Shown piece after piece: positions 1 through 13,218 of a stretch of DNA of 64,000 bases. Source of the stretch: Sipunculus nudus (lineage: Eukaryota > Annelida > Sipuncula > Golfingiida > Sipunculidae); contig CM049310.1 in NCBI GenBank assembly GCA_026874595.1, positions 8,060,001 through 8,124,000 of the forward strand. Reading direction: 5' to 3'. The notes beneath the pieces are model-generated. The model did no database searches and was not told the DNA's origin. It saw nothing but the letters and a program-made list of their open reading frames with translations. The position numbers were made by a program, and so were the translations under genes. Position 1 is the stretch's first letter; each line of letters begins with the position of its first letter.

Positions 1-84
1 CCACAATGCATTATTACTTCATTATTGACGACCACATTGTCAGTCCAGTTCCTCATAAATACTCACTTCTCGTGTTATATCTTA

Positions 85-316
85 GGAAGTGTCTAGGCAA
101 CCGACAATGTCGGCTGCGGAGTGTAAGACCCCAGGACTATCTAGGCAGCCGACAATGTCAACACTCTCGGCTGCCTAGACAGTCCACACTCTACCCACTA
201 CACAACCGACAATGCTTTAACTGATATCACGAAGTGTCAGCTGCCTAGGTGTGACGTTCTAGACCTAGCAGCTATTTATTTATTTGAATTTTTATTGTAC
301 AAAATATACATATAGC

Positions 317-367
<51 letters not shown>

Positions 368-1009
368 ATGTTTTTTCTAATCCCTTTTCCACAATTTGAC
401 ATGATGGGACTTTTGTTACAGATTTAACTTTGTCTCCAAATAACAAAAAGAGAGAAATTTATCCCCAACAGAAAAGTTGCCATGGTGCTGACAAGCCACT
501 ATTAACTATCTCTGATTTCTACCCTTTATATATGCAAAGCCCTGATAGACCACCCAGTTTGTTATTTTATTACATTCATTAATCCCTGACTTATGAGAAC
601 AGTTGCAAGACCAACATATATTCAGTATCTACTCACTGATACACTTCTCACAAGGAACTCAGAATCTACTCTCTCACCGCTTAAGTGACCTATGAAATCA
701 TTGCTGTATCTGACTGCCAAACCATGAAGCTAATAAATACCCACAATAACATCAATGGATCATCAAAGGGGTCTAGTGCAAATGCAACCCTGTTACTTTT
801 TTTTAATTCAGCAACATTTTACTAACTATTACGACTAAGTCTATAATGTCACACACCCAGGCAGCTGACACTTATTAATATCAGTTAAAGCATTGTCGGT
901 TGCAAAGTGGCTGGAGTGTGGACTGTCCAAGCAGCCGAGATTGTCGGCTGCCTAGACAGTCCAGGGGTCTGACACCTCGCAGCCGACATTGTCGGCTGCA
1001 GACACTTCC
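85..1009. mobile_element. Mutator-like foldback element with about 180-bp inverted repeats
   Basis: The left arm (85-268) and right arm (834-1009) are inverted copies, both starting GGAAGTGTCT. Both carry nested GCCGACAATGTCGGC palindromes and the block CAATGCTTTAACTGATAT. The sequence TATATCTTA (9 bp) flanks both sides, at 76-84 and 1010-1018. Long inverted arms with a 9-bp duplication are typical of Mutator-like elements. The 560-bp middle has an AT microsatellite (321-364) and no transposase, so the element is non-autonomous. Confidence 0.8.
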
Positions 1010-1019
1010 TATATCTTAG

Positions 1020-1434
1020 CGGTTGGTAATGCGATATAATGGTCTTTGAAAAAGTATGATTCTATATTGCGTATCTTTTAGAATACAAACAAAGGGCCTA
1101 ATACTGGGGACATGGTCGATTTCCTTTAACTGTTGAATATTCATGAGCTGACGACTCTTAGGACATACAGTTGTTTGAAGTTACGGCATGACTGACTAGA
1201 TTATACATGGATCAATAGTTCTAGACTGTCCGTGCATATTAGCATGTTAAGATCACTAAACTATAGCCTGCAAGAACATGATGTATGATAAGCTTATATA
1301 ATACACAGGGCCTACATTGGCTTGTGCACCCGATGAACGTGCGTAGCCACGCTATCCGTGCTCATGTGTTCGTCTAATTAAGAATATACTAATTAACAAT
1401 GACAGTAATGCATAAAACAATGAAACGTCTCTCT

Positions 1435-1488
<54 letters not shown>

Positions 1489-1680
1489 TTATTCAAAATT
1501 TCCTGCATATATAATTTCTATAGATCATCTTATTGACAAAATGAGTCCATATTACTGGTACATTATCTATTAACACTATTAGAATGACGTCAGATTTTTG
1601 TACTCTTGCAACTAATGAAGATCATAATAAAATCATAAAAAAACGTAAAGGTGCGCAATATATAGTACATACACATGATC
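1020..1680. other. Non-coding stretch with CT microsatellite
   Basis: No gene seen. It contains a (CT)n microsatellite at about 1431-1486 and otherwise unremarkable AT-rich sequence between the foldback element and the LINE fragment. Confidence 0.6.
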
Positions 1681-2640
1681 ATATTTATTTATTTATTTTA
1701 TTTATTAATATATCTTTATTCAGGGTGGCTTGTTCAGAATATACTGATCTTCCACAAGGCCCTGAGAGTAATTGGAATTTTAAACATGATCAAATTGCAT
1801 GACAATAATATACAAGCAAACATGTATGTGCAGAATATTGTAACTGAATATAACATATATTGTTATTTCCTGTACTAGTATGATCATTATTAGGAGTTTA
1901 TTATATAATATTATTTAGATATTCATAGGATATTCAGGTTATTAACAATGTTGCTAACATCGTATGAAATAAGTGCAAAGAATAATATAAACCACAAGTG
2001 CAATGTATGCAAAGTTATATTAGTGTTAATGCACTTATTGGTATTCGTAAAGCATAAAATATCAAAATGCATGCATAACATGTAAAAGTGGTATAATAGA
2101 TTTATTGTAATTATGTCAAGTGTTTAGTGAATATTGCTTAAGATCTTTTTTGAACTTATCTAAATTATCTATCTTACGAAGAGCTTCCGGTAACAAATTC
2201 CATAATTTCGGTCCCTGATAAATAAAAGATTTTCGCATCAATTCAGTTCTAACTGTTGGTACTTTCACTTGACAAGAGTATCTCGTGTTATTAGAGTGTA
2301 TTTCAGATCGGGTTTCTGATAGATAATTAAGATAACAAGGTGCTAGGCCATTAAGGCATTTAAACATGAATATATTAGAGAGGTACAATAATCGTTGATT
2401 GATTTTTTGCCATTTTAAGGCTGATATCAATGTTGAACTAGCTGTATTCCTATCATAATTCCCAGAAATTATACGGGCAGCCCTATTCTGGAATAATATA
2501 AGTTTATGCGTGCGTGTGTATGCATGTTGGGCAATACCAATTTTGTTTGTGCCTGTTTGTACATAGCAAAACCTCATGTTTTCCAAACAGAACGGATCGC
2601 CAGTAAAACGTATATCAACCGTTGACGCATCCGAGACCCG
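1680..2640 (-). mobile_element. 3' end of a non-LTR retrotransposon (LINE)
   Basis: The minus strand carries the C-terminal part of a reverse-transcriptase ORF (2116-2586), followed by about 430 bp of 3' UTR. The same UTR recurs at 59150-59615 (shared blocks include GGCTTGTTCAGAATA and GTATTCGTAAAGCATAAAAT). The 5' part is truncated, as is usual for target-primed insertion. Confidence 0.85.
2116..2586 (-). pseudogene. Reverse transcriptase C-terminal fragment (non-LTR retrotransposon)
   Basis: About 156 residues that look like the post-catalytic C-terminus of Jockey/CR1/RTE-type reverse transcriptases: LILFQNRAARIISG, then WQKINQRLLYLSNIFMFKCLNG, LAPCYLNYL, and near the end the family-typical GPKLWNLLPEAL followed by DKFKKDLKQY. 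The catalytic YxDD region is missing. The frame runs a little above the TTG at 2586 before it is lost, so this is a 5'-truncated, non-functional copy. Confidence 0.85.
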
Positions 2641-4385
2641 ACAAAGCGGACATTTCCTTATAGAAACTCAGTTTACCCATTTATGCTAGAACCTGTAATT
2701 TGTATCTAGAGAGAGTTGGACAAAAGCAGAAAGGTTTTACTGCTTGCTTGACGCAAACACGGATCAATCTGACCGAAGTGATGAGGTGCAACAAAGGAGT
2801 CTCCATTAAAACATGCAGAATAATGAACGCTATACTTATAGGTTGCCCATTCTTTTACACAGCAGTGCATTTCTAATATATCACTGAAGCTATATATACT
2901 TGTTGCACATATTGAGCTTGACATCCGACGGTAGAACTACAAACATTACTTGACCAGCTTCAAGGATGACCAGTGTGTTCGGATTATTGGTCATTCGGAA
3001 GAAAGGGCCACTTAAATAATATATAAAATTTGTATTTTGAAACTTGGAGTAATGAAATGTCGCATAATTGGTGTTCGTTTAAGCGGGGTTATCAGTAGTG
3101 TGCATTTTGTGAAGATTGACCAAAATGAGGGCCCATGACACTAACAAAATATATGAGACGTTATGAGAAGTACCAAAGTATCCTGATTAAGTTTAGCTCC
3201 AAGGATCGACGAACTATAGGATTACTCTATATAGCCGTGACGACCCGACTCAGTAGGCAATCGGATAATTGGGCTGGTAAGCCAACTCGAGTCGTGATAC
3301 TAGTAATATGGAGGAATGTATCGCAGTGGTCTTGCATCTGGTTGCATTCATATTGTGGTAAACGGCCCATAATCTCAACATTATGCTTAGAATGGTGAAT
3401 AAACACAAAAGTATATATGTGAGCTGGCAACCCAAACTGAAACACCGTCTCCATTTACATGGGTCATTTCCTGTGTCGCCTGCAAGTTGCCTGCGTCCTG
3501 TAACCCGTGCGAACCATGCTTGTGTTCATGCGGTCATAAATTCAACAAACATGCCGACGGGTTTACCAATGTGCTGGATTGAACAGGAATTCTTCTCGCT
3601 CATATTTGGTATTAATAGAAAGTACACAAAAAATGCTAACGAATGGTTTATGTTGATTGACAGTGTACCTGTAGCCCATGAAGCGTTGTCCGAAATGACG
3701 AAAATATATAAAAAATATACGAAAATCTTCATGAGGCCTTATAATGCAATCCTCAGACGTAGATGTCATGACACTCTGGCGCCAGTAATCTGGTCGTAAT
3801 GCCAGAGGGTCGATATGACGCTATACTCTATATTGTAACAATATATTGGGTCTGAATGAGTTATTCCTCGGATACATGGCAATATATTTAAACATAACAT
3901 ACAGACATATATGCGCTGTAACATCTGGCCTCATTATGCCACCTCTTAACTTTAGGGGGTCTTTATCCTGTTCGTGCCTTTACTATACGTATTGGTCTTT
4001 TCGTGTCTTTTATAAATATAGTCTTAAACACCCCACAAAATACCATGACATTATTCCGTGAGGGTGCGGGTTTTTTACCAATTTAAGCCGTGATTTGACA
4101 TTTATTTTGCATGATGTACATACAGGATAACTCCCGGTCTTTCTCAGTAATCATACAGCTGTACCCATGTTTACCGTCAGGATTTACTCATGCGTGAAAT
4201 GTACGCCGGTGTGGGTGGAATTCCTCACACGTGTGTTTGTTCTGGAATGCATAAGTTATACCATCCCATACAGATTCGACAGCTATACGTGTAAAACAGA
4301 TATAGCTGACCATATTAGTACATGTGTCTCTGAATAATTAATTCGAGTGGACCCAGGTAGAGTGTAACTGGTCTGATCCACTTCC

Positions 4386-4390
<5 letters not shown>
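2640..4390. other. Stretch with no recognised gene
   Basis: The longest frame (3383-3799, plus, 138 codons) has no recognisable motif, and its start is not supported by context. Several overlapping antisense frames exist, as expected by chance. Nothing else seen. Confidence 0.5.

Positions 4391-4458
<68 letters not shown>
4391..4458. repeat. (AT)n microsatellite
   Basis: About 34 perfect AT dinucleotides. Reading frames across it (IYIYIY) are artefacts. Confidence 0.95.
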
Positions 4459-4460
<2 letters not shown>

Positions 4461-4867
4461 CAGTCCATATGACCGCTTCTTCAATTTTTATTGATCTACC
4501 TTTTGTGGTACGTGAGGGGGTTCCCGTCCTATAATTTGGTGCAGCAACCAAGAGTGAGATTCTGTGACAAAAATGAACTGTCCAAATTAGCGTGCAGCAA
4601 CCTTTTGATTGTGATGAACAGATGGGTGGCTGTGAAGGATCGATGTGACATATAATACATTGCCCGGCCTGTGTTGGTTTTACTCAGCTGTGTGTATCAT
4701 GTTCCGTGTGGAGACAGTACGGATATGAACCGGTTTTCAATCAGGCGGCCCAATAGCTGAAAGCTTAGAGATCAGATCAGTAGAAAAAAGTCAAGGTCTT
4801 TTCAAGATCTATGTTTAAAATTCACTTTAAAAAATTTGTAAAGATTCTGCGTAGTGACCGGGATCAT

Positions 4868-4870
<3 letters not shown>

Positions 4871-4922
<52 letters not shown>
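4871..4922. repeat. (CT)n microsatellite
   Basis: About 26 CT dinucleotides, giving an artefactual (RE)n frame on the minus strand. Confidence 0.95.
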
Positions 4923-4924
<2 letters not shown>

Positions 4925-4926
<2 letters not shown>

Positions 4927-7900
4927 AAAATGACGTTCTATTGGATAAGGTAGCCTCGCACAGTTATATTGAACGTTTTCATGGCATACTGAATACTTTA
5001 CCTTAATTATTTGATTAAAAGATGTTTGTTTGTTGTTTATTGTTAACAGGATTACGCATAAACTGCTGAACCATCTTCCTGGTAACTTTCTTGACCGGTG
5101 AGACATGAGCCCGGGAAAACCCCGGTAATTTTGGTGCGCTATTGACCCATAAAGGGGTCCAGATGTATTGTTTTGCCTTGGTCGAAGTAAGTACCCTACT
5201 GAATGCCATTAAATAGCTTTTTATAATCAATTTCCTCAGTAGTAACACCTACAGATTTTCAGGGCATACGAACCCTGTCGTATGTATTCCTTGTTCGTAA
5301 CGCATATCATTAAATCTTAACATTGGAATATTTTGAAGGTCTGCTCGTTTTATTAACAAATGAATATACGTGGCGGTCAGATTCATCGAATTGTACGTTT
5401 GTAGATTTTCACCCTCAGGCAATACACAAGCCGTTCTTCATCAGTTATTCCTAACGCCGAGCATGCGCACAGTGCGTGTTTGTTCGATCGTCGGCTCTCT
5501 ACCTTCAACCTTGACCTTACGCCAATTGCATGTCTTATATATTTGTGTTTTGGTAAGCTGTACCTGTACCGAGACAAGCTAAAGGAGTAATAAGAACCTC
5601 CTTAATGACGTACGGTCGTCGTTAAATAATTAACGTTACTTTTAGAACTGGATACAAGGGTGACATAATCATTCTTTGCCTGAAATATCATTCGTCGCCG
5701 AATGTTCTCTCGCTAGTTTTGGCGGGAAAGGTACCTTGTCATGGCATAAGATTTATGAAAGTATGTTTTCATACCTTGAAGTATTTTCAGTTACCTTGCT
5801 TTGGAAAGGTATATCTTTTTATTTTAATATTCTTGTCTGTAAAAATATATAAAGCCCGAGGCCCTGTTTTCCCCCATTTTCTGGTTGTATGAAACATTTA
5901 GAATACGGTTTCAAGATTCAGACAGTGGTTCCTATTTTCTTTTCCACTTGTATATATAAGTCAATATTCTGGTTTACATTTCTTATTTCACGGTTGTGTT
6001 GAATTCAAGGAATCTCATTAATAGCCACGCGAAGTATATGGTCCTTATTTCAGTTTTTATTCCCAGTGCTCCAATGAAGTGGATAAATACACTTATCCAG
6101 TGAAATAATATACCTTATATGTCTTTTATATGCATGACAATCTATATGATTCCCATTTCAAGTTACAGAGTATCATAACCTCATGGTAAACACAAACATC
6201 TCTACCATAGTTTTCATTATTTTTTTCCAATCGGCTTGTAATATAAATTTATATAGCACGTATTTCCTGGACCGGAATACGAACACCGGAATTCACCGAA
6301 GTGAATTCTCGTGCATACCACAGTGAAAGGAGTTCTTATAATGCGAATGTCTTTCAACAAAGAATCAAATTTTGATGATACAGAGACTGCTGTCTAGAAA
6401 CATTTATTTAAAAACCATTTCGACGCAAGCCGGTCGGAAGGAAATTTCTGTTTAATAAATACGGCATGCACGCGTGGTTTGTAATCGAGTACAACATAAG
6501 GGGTTATGGTTCCTGTCAACTGTCGCAGTGCATGGGTATATCTTGTTATTTGAAAACAGAAAAAAATGCTCCAGGAGTCTATAGTGGTGTTTAAAAAAGG
6601 TAGGATTGCCTAATATTTACCTTATATTTACTCAAGTTTATTAATATCCGGTGCACGTATATTTTCACATAACGTTCAAGAAAACATTTACATGCCCTCC
6701 AGGCTTCTTTATATTTCTAGTTGAATAAATACGCCTTAATTATTAACATCTCCTGCATTTTGTTTATTCTCCTCAATTCTAAGTCAAGACCATTTCTCTT
6801 GTACACGAATAAAACTGCAAAAGATATCAATAAACACACTGAAATACCGAATTATTAATAATTTAACTAAACCTGACCAATTGTCCACTCAATCTTCCTG
6901 ATACGTGATACTAGTAATGTTCCAAAAGTTAAAAAGTCACATATGTCAGTGTTACCTTAAAAGTCACTTAAACTATTAAACTCGTAGAATAAATCTTTAT
7001 CATGCATGACATTTGGTAAAAAAAGACCATCTTTGTAATGCTGTACCAAAATCCGACGCTCTTGTTTAAATAAAAGAGAGCCCAGCGAACTGAATTCATT
7101 TATACATGTTGTGTGACTCCATTTATTAACAGAAAAAAAAAAACTTATCAAGCAAGACAGACAGTAGATTAGGACCCTGTCAGCCCTCAGCGTGGATAAA
7201 TATAGAGACAGGTTGCTTTATATTAGGTTTATGGCTAAATCGTGTGCATGCATCGGAAATATACGTTGTTAGGCATATAAATAGTTGCATGCACCTAGAC
7301 ATGATTAAAATCTTTTCCGACGTCTACAAAATATTGACTGCGGGCCTGTTGTGTCTTAGCGTCTATAATTCCTTGAAACTAATTAGAGACTATGAGGTCA
7401 AGTATTGATTGAAAGACGTAGCTTCCATCCCAGTACTTCCATATGCAGCGGCTTATTTATTGACATACATCAGATCAATGTCTAGATGTATCCCTAACAC
7501 AACAACACGGAAACTATGCTAGCCAGGGTTTAGTGACGGCATGGGTAGGAGTGAGAAACACAAACTTACCAAGATCTCAGCCTTCGTACAAACCCCCGGC
7601 TTGGTCCCCTCCTGTCCTGTTCTCCCGACTTCCTTTTTCACCTTGCTCTTAGGTAGACCCTAAATATACTTCAGGCCAGGTAAAATGGGCGATATTGCTA
7701 TCGTGCACACGAAGCCAACAGCCGAGCAAACGATCGATTGTACGCAACAATCGGGTAAATAATTCAGGACTATAACACGGTTGTTCCTATGGTGTTGGAA
7801 CCAACACGCGATCCTCTACCTAGTTTCCCGCCAAAAAGTAACTGCGCAAGGCACAGCTCTCGGTTTTTTCCAGTCTGTTCAGCAAGTGATGTGAGTCACT

Positions 7901-10900
7901 GTTACATTGTCTTGGATTTGTGACGAATACGACTGTTAAAGGCTGTGAGAAATTTCCTGTGGTCGGAATTCAACTGAGACCAAGCGCACGCGCGTCCAGC
8001 TGAGGTCCGGGAGTGATTGAAAGCTTATCAATTTGCATAATTGAATAGTCATACGCTAGGAGCTCCCCGCTGTGCCTTACTGCGCATACACTTATATACA
8101 AATAGTATACCTAGAGTTGGATACGGATGAGTGATCAACGACTTCCGAGGACAGGTGACGTTTTCGTCGCCTTATCTTCCATTCCGCGAAGAGCCCGGCG
8201 CGCATATACACGCATGTCACCAAGTCATATCACAGTTACCATGTACAATTATCACTGATGGAATCGCCAGGCCTTCCACGCAAGCACAAAATTACCAAAA
8301 ACGCCAAAGCAATCGGGAGACACAGTGATAACACTTTATCATGACTGTGCGTGATACCACAGGTGTGGTCTGGGCCGTATCATTAAAAGATATGCTTTTT
8401 CTCATATTCAAGCAGAATTAGCATATACTGTTTATGTATCAAGTTAAGGCGGGACCAGTATTGACAGAAAGGATGATGGTGGATTTTGTTACAATTTTTA
8501 CAATCATTTTTTTTCTTTACGTGGCATTTGCCTTGGTTAATTGTTTGCAATTAATTAATTAGTTGCAATTAATTCATTTTATTGTGTTTCAAAGGAACAA
8601 ACATTTTTTAGGATTGAAATAAACAAATGCAAAAAAAGCCATCCAGATTCGTTATGGATAAATAATGGTGAAAATAAAAAAAACATTGGTATGTCAATAT
8701 TGAGGATTTCCGGTTTACACTAAGACGACAAAAAAAAGATGGGTGATTAATATACCCGAATTTACTATGCATTATTTAATCATTAAAAATCATATACTTA
8801 AAATAGTATCGCCATCGCCCCTCCCTTCCTTCGAGTTCCTCAAGAAGAGCTTTATATGAATCATGTCACGTTGAATAACTGGTCTGCAAGACCCGTGGTA
8901 CAACAGACGCTAAATAAATGAAAGAACATTTTTATGTTTCCTTAATTATTTATATGGGGTGTATTCATTATTGTCATATCGTGCACCGCATTAAATATTA
9001 GTAATCTAACACAAATTCAACACCGAATCTTCAATAATGTGGCTTAGGCCATACATTCCTGGCGAAAAGAAATTCTAGTCCTGCAGTTGTGCTCACGCCA
9101 TATTTCTTAACCGTAAACACTGTAAAAGGTCATTCTGTCATTGTGCAGACACAAAATGTCGCTCGGGTGAATTTTCTGCCTAACTAGGCAACATAGTGGT
9201 TGCACACGCGACGTTTTTGCTCGAGTTGCAGTAAATACAGTGCCATTTACTCTCTCATATTCGTGCCACGATGATAATAAACGCAACCACTGTTAAATGA
9301 GGTGTAAGCATATCCTAACGAGGGTGGTGTGTCACCACGTATTACAGGAAATTACTCTGTCCACGCACATGCTGTGATTATCAGGAAGTTTTCTAGAACA
9401 TAATGCAGATTGATTGTCAGATGGTATTCGACAGTTTTCTGCACAGTGCTTTGTAGACCAATACCACCAATTAAGGGTCTATATAGCAGCTGGTTACATA
9501 TACATCAGGCAGTATGAAACTGTACTTCGATCATGATATATTAAGTTAGCATTTTATTACCTTAGGAATTTTCATTGCCTTAATCATCTTTAAGGCACGT
9601 ATGTATTAGGGATTTTCGTAAACTGGTATTCAAATGCATTGTGGTATATTTGTCTTTTATTTGTTTCTTATCATTTGACTATTTTTTGACGACTGGTAGT
9701 GGATTAAGGAAATCTTATTTTCCTGTATTCTAAATTAATTGTAATCTTTGTATTTTGAGGCTGCAAAAGTATATAAATACTAATAGTTACTCTTATGATA
9801 AGTACTAAATATATATTGCAAAGTGAATGTATGCTACAAACATTTCATCAGAGTGTGCCTTTGGAATTAAGGCCTTTTTCTCGAATAAAATTCCTGTCTC
9901 CTTATTGCTGATTAGTTCATGAACATAATTTGGTTGTCAAAGCTTACGCTGATTGGTAATATGAGAGATGTATATTTTATTAGAGATGTATATACCCTTA
10001 CATTACAAGTCAGCTTAAACCTCCTAGTACCTTTGACACGGTACCTCAGACATATCTCGAACTAACAGCTAGCATTTATGTATTATTCCTGCACATGCTT
10101 AGAAAGCTTGAAGTATACTCTTTATAGTTTCCTTCTACAGCCAAATTAGCTGGCAACCTTTAAAAGAAATAACTGTCAAACAAAACCAGCATCTGGGGTA
10201 GTAAAACTCTGTTACGTCTATTACAGGAGTGTTATACTTGTTTACTCAGCTATGCGACAGCACTAACGAAAACGACATGTCATCAGTTGCGTTTATTCGG
10301 GTAAACTTATCCGAACCTTAAAAGAACGATGATGAAAATGCAGGCCTAGGACTATGGGTAGACAGGGGCAGCTATCCATCTCCAATCCTCCGCTAAACAA
10401 CCAGTGCGTATACCTGCACTCGCCGATCCTCTACAAAGGTGTGTTAGTCCACTCCTACATAAATGACCCACCGATTTTCGTGTATGTATTACCTGGGTTT
10501 GGCCTCAGTTCACCTTGTATATTAAGGATGGTCTTTATCCTAAACTAAGGTTAGTCTTTATAACAATAGACAGCTTTGAATAGGGAGACATACCTAAACC
10601 CACCTAAGCCAGTGACAATGTCGGTATTATTTGTGGTTTCTATCAATAGATTCCCTGCATACCTGGTTGCCATCAGCTGACCTCTTGCGGTTTACCCCAT
10701 CGAGGACAGCATAAATTGATTCCTATTTGTATATCCTGAAGACTGTTCGTGGCTTTTTTAGTGATACCGGTGTTCAGTACATTGAGTTTACTTTTATAGA
10801 CCTTCTGCTGATCTCCGACACGGATGTCGTTTGTACTCTGTCTTGTCCCTGAATGTGAAAGAAGCAGTTGATAAACACGGATAACCATAAGTTCATGTAG

Positions 10901-12270
10901 GACGGGTGATCATCTGCATGTACCTGTTAGGATCCCGACAATCCCGAATGACCTTCTGTAGGTCAATAATTAGAGAAAATGGCCTAGTAGATAAATTACA
11001 TTGTAACTATATATAAGCATGGTGCTGCACAGTATGCTATATAAGATTTAACTTGTACACATATGTACAGTGAACAACAGTTCATACCAATATATGAAAT
11101 GATGGAGCTTGGAGCATAGTTTTAATGTCGGCAAACGTATTTGATTTGAAATGGTTTCTTTGTTTACAATTCTTATTCCTGGTAATTAACAATAATTTTT
11201 GCCCCACGGTTATTGTTATTCATCACTTCGTTATGGTTAGTGGGATAATTTTCTTGTTTTAGGTGTACTCGTTCAGGTCATCACCAGAATTAAGAACAGT
11301 CATGCATGCGTTAGTTACAGAAACGGCAGCGCATGGTATATAAGTGATGTAGTAGTGCTGTTTTTGGGAGTGTTAAATATGCTGTATATAATCTTGTTCA
11401 TGGATAATTTAAGAGAGAACCACCAGTTCCTTGTAATTATACGTGATGATCAGACAGGCTTTTGCAATGCCCCGGCCTCAACACAGCTGATGGCGAGCGC
11501 GCGTGAGGTGTGACTAGGTAGTGCACGCACCGGTGACAACCTCCGGGTCACACCTTTGTTGTTTATACACGTGATAGCTGAAAGAGAAAGGACACATCGG
11601 TTTCTTTAGATTCCTTGAACCAATTTTCGTCCCAAACATGAACTAGTTTACACATCATCGGAAAAACTCTCACAGGTATTTGTGGGAACAAGCATTCCGT
11701 GAATTAGTCACACCCCCTTAAATAAACATGCGTTGAAGTAGAATTTTGGATATAAAGGTGAGAATTTCGGTGGAAATATTCAGTCAGGACTTTCGAAATA
11801 AAATTATAATATAAGGTTATTTAAACTATCGAAGACGCTCATGTTAGGTCTTCATGCATGAGTTGTCCGAATCTTGTTCGCTTTGGTAATTACAGATCAC
11901 AAAGAAATATTTAGATCCTTTGCGTATAAATCACCTTTGGTTAAAGTACCTGAAACTCTGGGTTGACCTTAAAGACCCTCTAGCTATTGTACTTCCGCTT
12001 GTAGTAAATGTGACCAATTGCGAAGATGGGGTGAGGACATACTTTAGGGAATCACCGGTGACGTGGTGGGCAAATAACACAGACGCTTATGTTATCAGTG
12101 GGCACCTGTCACACAGCTCTCGTATTGTTATTGTACTCTACTAAACTCGGCCACTTCGTTTTCTGCCTGAGTTGTTCACAAAGCGCTTCTCTAATGAATC
12201 ACTCTGCCGTACCGAGACGTTGTACTGAGTGCGAGTTCAGATAGATAGATGGCACGCGTCTCTGTGTAGG
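4925..12270. other. Gene-poor stretch, no recognised gene
   Basis: Only short frames without motifs. The parts near 7500-8350 and 11460-12180 are GC- and CpG-richer than their surroundings and could hold non-coding exons or promoters of a neighbouring gene, but I see no frame or splice pattern to support that. Confidence 0.4.
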
Positions 12271-12271
12271 A

Positions 12272-12763
12272 TATGGAAAAAGATAAAAAAAAAGAAAAAG
12301 AAGATATCAAAGGGAGAATAAATCGAGAAAAAAGAGAAGACTTATCAGACGAAGAAGAAGCAATAGAAAAAGAAGACAAACCTAAGATATAGAAGAGGAA
12401 AAAGAAGAAAAAGAAGAACAAGAAGAAAAGAAGAAGAAGAGGAAGAAGAAGAAAAAGATACCGGATGAGAAGAATCTGAAGGAGAACAAGCATAAGAAGA
12501 GGTAAATGAAGATGTAGAAGAAGGAGCAGATGAAGAACTAGCGGATTAAAAAGAAGCAGATGAGTTAGAATTGTAAAGAGAAGAAGAAGAAGAAGAGGTA
12601 GCTGAGAAGAAACCAGAAGAAGGATTAGAAGAAATAGCGAGCAGAGGAAAACCAGATGAAGGATCAGATGAAAAAGAATAAGATGAAGAGGAATCAGATG
12701 GTGGAGAAGAATCAGATGAAGCAATGGTAGAGGAAACAGAGAGAAGAACAATACAAAAAGAGA
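12272..12763 (+). repeat. Polypurine (GAA/GAAAA-rich) tract
   Basis: About 490 bp in which the plus strand is almost entirely A and G with scattered T, built from GAAGAA-type units. The Leu/Phe-rich minus-strand frame across it (12191-12751) is low complexity and not a gene. Confidence 0.9.
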
Positions 12764-12790
12764 ATTATTATTATTATTATTATTATTATT
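12764..12790. repeat. (TTA)n microsatellite
   Basis: Nine TTA/ATT units directly at the end of the polypurine tract. Confidence 0.9.
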
Positions 12791-13159
12791 TGCTGGTCAT
12801 ATAGTAACGATAGTAGCAGTAGTTATAGCAGTAGTACTAAGTAGTGCTCGTCTCGGGATCCAGTGGTGGTATCAGTATGATATCAAGCAAAGCAATTAAA
12901 CTTTTGCGCCTATTACCCTGTTTTATTATTCAGACACTTCTGACAAGAGGCGGGTGACGATGTCATATGTAGACAGTACTTGGGATGAGAGAGTATATAT
13001 CTACACCATTCCCTTATATAAAAGTTGTACATTATCAAACACATAACAGCGAGGTCACCCGGAACTGACCACGCCAATCAGTCGTTAGAGAGGCATCCCA
13101 GGATAGAAACCATTCCACCGACGTAAAAAGGGTAGCTACTTCATGCATTAGTAATGTAT

Positions 13160-13160
13160 T

Positions 13161-13214
<54 letters not shown>
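13160..13214. repeat. (AT)n microsatellite
   Basis: About 27 AT units with one interruption. Confidence 0.95.

Positions 13215-13218
<4 letters not shown>

Noticed and set aside
3383-3799. 138-codon plus-strand frame
   Set aside because: No recognisable motif. Antisense frames overlap it at similar length, and codon content looks random.
12191-12751. 186-codon Leu/Phe-rich minus-strand frame
   Set aside because: It is the complement of the GAA-rich polypurine tract. Low complexity, no motif, and openness is explained by composition.
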